Part shown: positions 58,228-64,000 of the stretch, piece by piece
How the letters are laid out: each line of letters begins with the position of its first letter
How positions within the stretch are numbered: the stretch's first letter is position 1
From: Polymorphospora lycopeni
GTDB lineage: Bacteria > Actinomycetota > Actinomycetes > Mycobacteriales > Micromonosporaceae
DNA: 64,000 nt
Direction of reading: 5' to 3'
Assembly (NCBI RefSeq): GCF_042237075.1
Contig: NZ_JBCGDC010000029.1
Span: 9,429 to 73,428 of the forward strand
Program-made: the position numbers and the translations under genes
The notes under the pieces: model-generated
Seen by the model: only the letters and a program-made list of their open reading frames with translations
What the model was told of the DNA's origin: nothing
Databases searched by the model: none

Positions 58228-60513
58228 ATGGCGAAGAAGCCGCCGCGCGACGACGCCGGCGACCGTGACCTGCGGATCAGCCCACCGAAGCGGTCGGCCG
58301 CCGGGCTCCCCGGCGTCACCCACGCGCTCGCCGACGGGCTCGCCCAGATGGGCGTACGGCGCACCGCGCTGACCCTGCTCAAGATCAACCAGGCCGACGG
58401 GTTCGACTGCCCCGGCTGCGCCTGGCCCGAGCCGGCACCCGCCAAACGGTCCCATGCCGAGTTCTGCGAGAACGGCGCCAAGGCCGTCGCCGAGGAGGCG
58501 ACGCTGCGCCGGATCGGCCCCGACTTCTTCGCCGCCCACCCGATCTCCGAACTCGCCGGGAAGTCCGACCACTGGCTCGGCCAGCAGGGCCGGCTCACCA
58601 CACCGATGGTCCGCCGCCCCGGCGCCGACCACTACACGCCGATCGCTTGGGACGAGGCGTTCGAACTCACCGCCTCCCACCTGCGGGCCGCCGCGCCGGA
58701 CGAGGCACTGTTCTACACCTCCGGCCGTACGTCGAACGAGGCCGCCTTCCTCTACCAGTTGCTCGCCCGCGCCCACGGCACCAACAACATGCCGGACTGC
58801 TCCAACATGTGCCACGAGTCGTCCGGCGTGGCCCTGACCGGCACCATCGGCATCGGCAAGGGCTCGGTCACCCTCGACGACATCCACCGGGCCAAACTGA
58901 TCGTCGTCGTCGGGCAGAACCCCGGCACCAACCACCCCCGGATGCTCTCCGCCCTCGAACACGCCAAGCGGACCAACGGCACGAAGATCATCGCCGTCAA
59001 CCCGCTGCCCGAGGCCGGCCTCCGCCGCTTCCGCAACCCGCAGCGGCCGGACGGCATCGTCGGGCCGGGCACCGTGCTCGCCGACGAGTTCCTGCAGATC
59101 CGCGTCGGCGGCGACCTCGCCCTCTTCCAGGCGATCGGGGCCCTGCTGGTCGAGTGGGACGCCGTCGACCCGGCCTTCGTCGCGGCCCACACCACCGGCC
59201 ATGACGACTACGTCGACGCGCTGCGCAAACTCGACTGGGACGACGTGATCGCCTCGACCGGCCTGACCCGGGCCGAGATCGAGACCGCGGCCCGGATGTT
59301 CGCCGACTCCGAAGCCACGATCGTCTGCTGGGCCATGGGGCTCACCCAGCGCCGCGACTCGGTCGGCGCCATCCGCGAGATCGTCAACGTGCAACTCCTG
59401 CGCGGCATGCTCGGCAAGCCCGGCGCCGGCCTCTGCCCGGTCCGCGGCCACTCCAACGTCCAGGGCGACCGGACCATGGGTATCTGGCACGAGACGCCGT
59501 CGTGGGCCGGCCGGCTCGGCGAGTTGCTGTCGGTCGACATGCCGACCAGGCACGGGTACGACACCGTCGAGGCGATCCGGGCGATGCGCGACGGCCGGGC
59601 GAAGGTCTTCGTCGCCCTGGGCGGCAACTTCGCCGCCGCCACCCCGGACACCGACGTGACGCTGGCCGCCCTGCGGTCCACCCCGCTGACCGTCCACGTG
59701 TCGACGAAGCTCAACCGCTCGCACGTCGTACCCGGAGAGACGTCGCTGATCCTGCCCTGCCTCGGCCGGACCGAACGGGACGTGCAGGCGTCCGGCGAGC
59801 AGTTCGTCACCGTCGAGGACTCGATGTCGGCGGTGCACTCGTCCCGGGGCCGGCTCGCCCCGGCCTCCGACTCGCTGCTGTCGGAGATCTCGATCGTGGC
59901 CCGGCTGGCCCGGGCACTCATGCCGGACTCCACCATCCCGTGGGAGACGTACGAGGCCGACTACCGGGCGATCCGCGAGATCATCGCCGCCGTCGTACCC
60001 GGCTTCGAGAACTTCGAGGCCCGGGTGTCGCGACCCGGCGGCTTCACGCTGCCGCACCCGCCCCGCGACCGGCTGGCCTTCGACACTCCGTCCGGCCGGG
60101 CCCACTTCACCGTCAACGAACTGTCGGTGATCCGGGTGCCGGAAGGACGGCTGCTGCTCCAGACGATGCGCAGCCACGACCAGTACAACACCACCATCTA
60201 CGGCATGGACGACCGCTACCGGGGCGTCAAGGCCGGCCGGCGGGTGGTGTTCGTCAACCCCGACGACCTGGCCGCACTGGGGTTCACCGACGGCGAACTC
60301 GTCGACATCGTGTCGGAGTGGTCCGACGGGGTCGAACGGCGGGCACCGGCGTTCCGGGTGGTCTCCTACCCGTCGGCGCGCGGCTGTGCCGCGACCTACT
60401 TCCCCGAGGCGAACGTGCTGGTGCCGCTCGACTCGACGGCGGTCGGCTCGAACACACCGACCTCGAAGCAGATCATCGTTCGGCTGGAGCCTGCTCCAGC
60501 GCAAGCGCGCTGA
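58228..60513 (+). CDS. FdhF/YdeP-type molybdopterin oxidoreductase
   Basis: Molybdenum enzyme of 761 residues. An N-terminal CPGC (Cys61, Cys64) replaces the classical four-Cys Fe-S motif, typical of the YdeP branch. MGD-binding blocks: FYTSGRTSNEAAFLYQL, MCHESSGVALTGTIGIGKGSVTLDD, VVVGQNPGTNHPRML, GHSNVQGDRTMGI, and C-terminal QTMRSHDQYNTTIYGMDDRYRG. No signal peptide. The mobA, fdhD and DUF6457 genes nearby support Moco assembly. Physiological substrate unknown (formate-like or acid-stress). Confidence 0.92.
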   Translation: MAKKPPRDDAGDRDLRISPPKRSAAGLPGVTHALADGLAQMGVRRTALTLLKINQADGFDCPGCAWPEPAPAKRSHAEFCENGAKAVAEEATLRRIGPDFFAAHPISELAGKSDHWLGQQGRLTTPMVRRPGADHYTPIAWDEAFELTASHLRAAAPDEALFYTSGRTSNEAAFLYQLLARAHGTNNMPDCSNMCHESSGVALTGTIGIGKGSVTLDDIHRAKLIVVVGQNPGTNHPRMLSALEHAKRTNGTKIIAVNPLPEAGLRRFRNPQRPDGIVGPGTVLADEFLQIRVGGDLALFQAIGALLVEWDAVDPAFVAAHTTGHDDYVDALRKLDWDDVIASTGLTRAEIETAARMFADSEATIVCWAMGLTQRRDSVGAIREIVNVQLLRGMLGKPGAGLCPVRGHSNVQGDRTMGIWHETPSWAGRLGELLSVDMPTRHGYDTVEAIRAMRDGRAKVFVALGGNFAAATPDTDVTLAALRSTPLTVHVSTKLNRSHVVPGETSLILPCLGRTERDVQASGEQFVTVEDSMSAVHSSRGRLAPASDSLLSEISIVARLARALMPDSTIPWETYEADYRAIREIIAAVVPGFENFEARVSRPGGFTLPHPPRDRLAFDTPSGRAHFTVNELSVIRVPEGRLLLQTMRSHDQYNTTIYGMDDRYRGVKAGRRVVFVNPDDLAALGFTDGELVDIVSEWSDGVERRAPAFRVVSYPSARGCAATYFPEANVLVPLDSTAVGSNTPTSKQIIVRLEPAPAQAR

Positions 60514-60798
60514 GGCGGGCCGCCGCCTGGGCCGGGTCGGCACCGCGACCGACCGCCAGCCCGAGCAGGTAGGCGGTCACCGGGGCACCGGGCCGGATCA
60601 CGTGGTGTGCGACGTCGCGGGCCAGGTCCAGCACCACCGGTACGTCGACCTCGGTCGGATCGAGTCCCAGTTCGGCGCAGGCGGTCGTGACCCAGTCGTC
60701 CAGTGCCGTCNGTCCAGCACCACCGGTACGTCGACCTCGGTCGGATCGAGTCCCAGTTCGGCGCAGGCGGTCGTGACCCAGTCGTCCAGTGCCGTCAT
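60473..60798 (-). CDS. DUF6457 family protein, interrupted by assembly duplication
   Basis: The intact frame reads MTALDDWVTTACAELGLDP...VPVVLD, but after the first part the sequence hits an N and an exact 85-bp repeat. Removing one repeat copy plus the N restores an in-frame 79-residue protein ending SALALEQAPAER, typical of the small DUF6457 proteins of molybdenum loci. The start overlaps the mobA stop (ATGA), and the 3' end overlaps ydeP antisense by 41 bp. Function unknown; probably a Mo-enzyme helper. Confidence 0.7.
60626..60796. other. 85-bp exact duplication around a single N
   Basis: Positions 60626-60710 and 60712-60796 are identical, separated by N at 60711. Collapsing them restores an open DUF6457 gene, so this is very probably a scaffold join with unmerged overlapping contig ends. 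Confidence 0.9.
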
Positions 60799-61697
60799 CG
60801 CGTCCACTCCTCCGCCCGCCGTACGTCGTCGACAGTGTCGCAGTCGAACCATGGCGGCGGGGCGTTCCCGGTCCGGGTCGGGCCGTGCTCCTCCCGACCG
60901 GTCGGGCCGTTCCCCTCCGGACCGGTCGGGTCGGGCCGGCCCGGGCTGCCGGAGTCGGTCCCCCACGTCACCTCGGCGACGTCGAGCCCGTCGAGCAGCG
61001 CGCGCATCGACGCGCCGACCAGCGTCCCGCCCCGGGCCTCGGCGAGCCGGGCCGTCGCGGCCAGCAGAGAGTCGATCCGCCACACACCGCACAGCAGTTG
61101 CCGGCGGCCGTTCCCGTCGACGAAGAGCGCCCCGTCGCGGGTGCAGTGCCGACGCAGCGACGCCACCGCCTCCGCGGTGAGGAACGGCAGGTCGGCGGCG
61201 AGCACCGCGACCAGTTCCGGCCGGAGCGCGGTGTGGGTGAGGTGTGGCGCGGACGGGGCGACGACCGCCTCGGGCCGGGCAACGGCCACGGCCGGGTGGG
61301 CGATCGGCGCGACCGGCAACGGGTGCAAGCCGGGCAGGGCGGTCGGGGTCGGGGTGACCGTGACGGACGGGTCGGCCGTGGACAGGTCGGCGGTGTCCCC
61401 GGTGAAACGGTCGGAGATGTCTCTGCCGGGCCGGACGGACGCCGCCATGGTCAGCCGGGCGAGGCCGGCGGCCAGCGCGGCGACCGGTCCGGAGCCCGGT
61501 GGGTCCTCCCGGGCGGTCAGCACGTCGGCCGGCAGACCGTCCGGGGGACCGACGACGATCCGTGGGTGCGCGTCGGCGATGGCGGCGAGGACGCGGTCCC
61601 GCATCGGCCGGCCGCCGACCGGTACGGCCGGCTTGTCGACCCCGGCCATCCGGCGGGCAGCCCCACCGGCGAGCAGCACCGCCGCGTACTGGTCCAC
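60795..61697 (-). CDS. mobA: Molybdenum cofactor guanylyltransferase
   Basis: Product of 300 residues attaching GMP to molybdopterin. VLLAGGAARRMAGVDKPAVPVGG is the nucleotide loop and VLAADLPFLTAEAV the metal strand. Between them is an unusual insertion of about 70 residues of Pro/Ala/Val/Thr low complexity. A C-terminal Gly/Pro-rich stretch precedes WFDCDTVDDVRRAEEW. Its stop overlaps the DUF6457 ATG. Divergent from fdhD. Confidence 0.88.
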   Translation of the reverse strand: MDQYAAVLLAGGAARRMAGVDKPAVPVGGRPMRDRVLAAIADAHPRIVVGPPDGLPADVLTAREDPPGSGPVAALAAGLARLTMAASVRPGRDISDRFTGDTADLSTADPSVTVTPTPTALPGLHPLPVAPIAHPAVAVARPEAVVAPSAPHLTHTALRPELVAVLAADLPFLTAEAVASLRRHCTRDGALFVDGNGRRQLLCGVWRIDSLLAATARLAEARGGTLVGASMRALLDGLDVAEVTWGTDSGSPGRPDPTGPEGNGPTGREEHGPTRTGNAPPPWFDCDTVDDVRRAEEWTR

Positions 61698-61764
61698 CGC
61701 CCCACGGTAGCCGCTCCGTACGTCCTTACGATCGGAGGTACGCGGCGGTGTTTCCGGGCTGCGT

Positions 61765-61825
61765 GATCGTCTGCGGGTGAGGCGTTCCGTGGCCGGCGTG
61801 TCGACGGTCTGAGCCGCAGACGATC
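61765..61825. promoter_or_regulatory. 12-bp inverted repeat between mobA and fdhD
   Basis: GATCGTCTGCGG (61765-61776) and CCGCAGACGATC (61814-61825) are perfect arms 37 bp apart in the divergent promoter region, 69 bp from mobA and 57 bp from fdhD. A candidate operator controlling Mo-cofactor genes. Confidence 0.5.
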
Positions 61826-61881
61826 GAGACGCCATGGACGGGGCGGGGCCGGCACGCCGTCCGGCGAGGCAAGATGGCGGG

Positions 61882-62727
61882 ATGGGACGGGCGACGGATC
61901 GGCGTACGGTGCTGCGGATCGACACTGCGGCGCAACCCGCCGCCCGGCGCCGGCCGGACACGCTCAGCGCCGAGGAGCCACTGGAGATCCGGGTCGGCCG
62001 GGCCGGTCCCGACCCGCGGCGGCCGCTCGCCGTGACGATGCGTACGCCGGGCGACGACCTCGACCTGGCGATGGGTTTCCTGCTCACCGAGGGCCTGATC
62101 GGCGCCACCGACGACGTGGTGACCGCCCAACTGTGCGCCGGCACCGACACCCCGAACACCTACAACGTCGTCGACGTGGTGCTCGCCGACGGGCTGCCGG
62201 AGCCGCAGACCGACCCGTCCCGCAACTTCTACACGACCAGCTCGTGCGGGGTGTGTGGCAAGGCGAGCATCGACGCGATCCGTACCCGGTCGCGGTTCGC
62301 CGTCGACACCGATCCGCTGACGGTGCCGGCGGAGCTGCTGACCGTGCTGCCCGACCGGTTGCGGGCGGCGCAGCGGGCGTTCGAACGCACCGGCGGACTG
62401 CACGCCGCCGGCCTGTTCACCAGGGACGGGGACCTCGTCGTGCTGCGCGAGGACGTCGGCCGCCACAACGCGGTCGACAAGGTGGTGGGCTGGGCGCTCC
62501 GGGAGCAGCGCCTGCCGCTGCGGGACCATCTGCTGCTGGTTTCCGGGCGGGCCAGTTTCGAGCTGACCCAGAAGGCGTGGATGGCCGGGATTCCGCTGCT
62601 GGCGGCGGTGTCCGCGCCGAGCACGCTCGCCGTCGACCTGGCCGCCGAGGCCGGCATGACACTGGTCGGCTTCCTGCGCGGCACCACGATGAACGTCTAC
62701 ACCCGGCCGGACCGGATCACCACGTGA
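61882..62727 (+). CDS. fdhD: Formate dehydrogenase accessory sulfurtransferase FdhD
   Basis: Product of 281 residues that passes sulfur from a cysteine desulfurase to the molybdenum cofactor. The CxxC loop is SSCGVCGKASID (Cys122, Cys125). RTPGDDLDLAMGFLLTEGLI and EDVGRHNAVDKVVGWAL are family blocks. ATG 61882 is used; an upstream ATG (61834) lacks conservation. It serves the YdeP-type oxidoreductase in this cluster. Confidence 0.93.
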   Translation: MGRATDRRTVLRIDTAAQPAARRRPDTLSAEEPLEIRVGRAGPDPRRPLAVTMRTPGDDLDLAMGFLLTEGLIGATDDVVTAQLCAGTDTPNTYNVVDVVLADGLPEPQTDPSRNFYTTSSCGVCGKASIDAIRTRSRFAVDTDPLTVPAELLTVLPDRLRAAQRAFERTGGLHAAGLFTRDGDLVVLREDVGRHNAVDKVVGWALREQRLPLRDHLLLVSGRASFELTQKAWMAGIPLLAAVSAPSTLAVDLAAEAGMTLVGFLRGTTMNVYTRPDRITT

Positions 62728-62782
62728 GCACTCGCCTGAAGCCCGGCCCTTCTGGCTGCAGAACACCGACCGGCGATCCCGT

Positions 62783-62835
62783 GTTTGCTATATAGGCGAG
62801 TTTGCGATAGCCGCAAACTCGCCAGCATGGCAAAC
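62783..62835. promoter_or_regulatory. Symmetric four-half-site operator of the AbiEi-like gene
   Basis: GTTTGC at 62783-62788 and 62800-62805 mirrors GCAAAC at 62813-62818 and 62830-62835, all about one centre (62809). The inner pair is part of a perfect 12-bp inverted repeat (GGCGAGTTTGCG with its inverse). TATATAG at 62789-62795 overlaps it as a possible -10. It lies immediately before the edge gene, suggesting autoregulation. Confidence 0.65.
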
Positions 62836-62842
62836 TAGAGCA

Positions 62843-64000
62843 GTGAGTTTGACGGATAGTAAGCGCCTGCTGAGCCAGGCGTGGCAACAACTGGTGACGC
62901 TTCTGCCGGAATACCTCGAGCTCAGCGACGTGACGGACGGTCAACCGGGTGCTGACGTAGCCGTTGACAGGCTGTGGAGGGTGCGAACCACCGACGGTAG
63001 CGAAAGCCTCATCTTCGTCGTCGCGAAGAACTCTCTGGAACCACGGGATGCCGGGCGCCTGCATGCCCAGGGGACAGAACCGGGTCGACTGACGGCGCAA
63101 CAACCCGTCACCCTCCTGCTCGTCGCGCCGTGGTTGAGCGCTCGGTCACGGGAACTGCTTGAGCGGCAAGGCTGCTCCTATCTCGATCTGACCGGCAACG
63201 TCAACTTCCGGGTCGAGCGACCGGCCGTCTATCTGCGACTGCAAGGAGGTGACCGCAATCCCGACCCGAGGCTGCGTCCGCCGGTCCGGTTGTCCGGCGC
63301 GAAGGCGCGAAGGCTGGTGCGGTTACTTGTCGATTTCGCTCCGCCCTACCGGTTGACCGACCTCGCACGGGCCGGGGATTTAAACCGGGGCTACGTCTCC
63401 AGTCTGCTCAACACATTGGACGAACAAGCGCTCCTCGAGCGTGATCGAAGGGGGGTCGTCGAAGACGTCGACTGGCCGGCGCTACTCGTGGCCGCAGCGA
63501 GCCCGTACGATCTTTTGCGCAATAATCCAGGCAAACTCTTTATCTCACCAGTGGGTGCGGCCAACCTGTACCGCCAGCTTGGCGATGCGGCTCCAAGAGC
63601 GGTTGTGACCGGCTCATTCGCGGCATCGGCCATCGCGCCGGTCGTCGCGCCGACGCAGTTGGTCCTCTATGTGGAAGACACCTCTGCCGTTTCTCGGCTT
63701 GGCCGTCTACTTCCAGCAGACCGAGGAGCCGACGTAGTGCTCCTGCGGCCAGAGGATCCTATGCAGGTCGAACGAACGCGGCCGGTGACCGGACGCATAC
63801 ACGTCGGATTGAGCCAGTTGGTGCTGGACTGCCTCGGCGGCAACGGCCGACTTCCGGAAGAAGGACGGGCAGTTTTGGAGTGGATGCGCACAAACGAAAG
63901 CGACTGGCGGCGCCGAGATTTTCCTGGCTTCGATGACGGCTCTTCGAAATTAAGCGGGGTTGAGGTGTCCGCGGTGTCGGCGGGTGGTGGCGGTGCGGGT
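62843..64000 (+). CDS. AbiEi-like winged-helix protein, partial (runs off right edge)
   Basis: 386 codons are visible from GTG 62843 without a stop. An N-terminal half has a nuclease-fold-like pattern (VTLLLVAPWLSARSRELLERQGCSYLDLTGNVNFRV), then a winged helix (YRLTDLARAGDLNRGYVSSLLNTLDEQALLERD), then SQLVLDCLGGNGRLPEEGRAVLEWM, as in AbiEi-type antitoxins of type IV toxin-antitoxin systems. It uses three TTA codons and more A/T than neighbours, so it is probably acquired DNA. The partner would lie beyond the window. Assignment moderate. Confidence 0.6.
   Translation, partial: MSLTDSKRLLSQAWQQLVTLLPEYLELSDVTDGQPGADVAVDRLWRVRTTDGSESLIFVVAKNSLEPRDAGRLHAQGTEPGRLTAQQPVTLLLVAPWLSARSRELLERQGCSYLDLTGNVNFRVERPAVYLRLQGGDRNPDPRLRPPVRLSGAKARRLVRLLVDFAPPYRLTDLARAGDLNRGYVSSLLNTLDEQALLERDRRGVVEDVDWPALLVAAASPYDLLRNNPGKLFISPVGAANLYRQLGDAAPRAVVTGSFAASAIAPVVAPTQLVLYVEDTSAVSRLGRLLPADRGADVVLLRPEDPMQVERTRPVTGRIHVGLSQLVLDCLGGNGRLPEEGRAVLEWMRTNESDWRRRDFPGFDDGSSKLSGVEVSAVSAGGGGAG

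Noticed and set aside
60626..60796. True biological 85-bp tandem duplication
   Set aside because: Exact identity around an N and restoration of the DUF6457 frame on collapse point to assembly error.

Overview
The window is about 64 kb of very GC-rich DNA (GTG and even TTG starts, strongly G/C third codon positions, dense short operons) from a filamentous actinobacterium. The best fit is the Micromonosporaceae. Pointers are a proteasome activator (Bpa) gene, three tandem LytR-CpsA-Psr (LCP) genes beside a UDP-xylose-synthase-like gene, DUF485/acetate-symporter pairs, and the serS/pheA neighbourhood. A near-consensus parS site and a tight cluster of DnaA boxes suggest the region lies on an arm close to the chromosomal origin, although oriC itself is not here.

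Left part (1-16.2 kb): a coupled merR-thioredoxin pair (thioredoxin cut by the left edge), a secreted SGNH esterase with a ricin-type lectin tail, a thiolase, two PH-like proteins, a rhomboid protease, a cyclophilin, CorA, a MocR-type aminotransferase and a Nudix hydrolase. A three-gene operon follows (NTP-transferase, glycerol-1-phosphate-dehydrogenase-like enzyme, CDP-alcohol phosphotransferase) that could build a CDP-activated polyol and put it on a lipid or polymer. Beside it are a GT4 glycosyltransferase and an Fpg-type DNA glycosylase. Middle part (16.4-38 kb): a polyprenyl glycosylphosphotransferase, a LytS/LytR-type two-component system, an ACC-deaminase-like PLP enzyme, two DUF485 + acetate-symporter pairs flanking an ABC transporter and a flavin reductase, a UDP-glucuronate decarboxylase-like SDR, three LCP ligases, a rhodanese, a GDPD, a PAS/HisKA sensor kinase, an RsbW-like ATPase and a DUF5926 protein.

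Right part (38-64 kb): arginine deiminase, a NERD-like protein, PAS-like and ACT proteins, a lipoprotein, pheA, AIM24, a minimal zincin, OsmC, serS, two tandem HAD phosphatases, bpa, an alpha/beta hydrolase, a branched-chain-type binding lipoprotein, divergent DDAH/Lrp, a beta-propeller lipoprotein, a YbjN/T3SS-chaperone-like protein with a proteasome-like C-terminus, an LpqC-like esterase divergent from padR, a molybdenum cluster (ydeP, DUF6457, mobA, fdhD), and at the right edge a TTA-containing, lower-GC gene that looks like an AbiEi-type antitoxin behind a symmetric four-half-site operator.

Non-coding structure is rich. There is a family of about 85-bp palindromic intergenic elements (three good copies), a dispersed motif encoding MTERSEG at gene borders, an unrelated large palindrome near 18.1 kb, several strong terminator hairpins between convergent genes, and dyads between divergent genes (lrp/ddaH, padR/esterase, mobA/fdhD). 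Two places look like assembly artefacts: a G12C34 homopolymer run near 29.2 kb, and an exact 85-bp duplication around a single N at 60,711 that breaks the DUF6457 gene.
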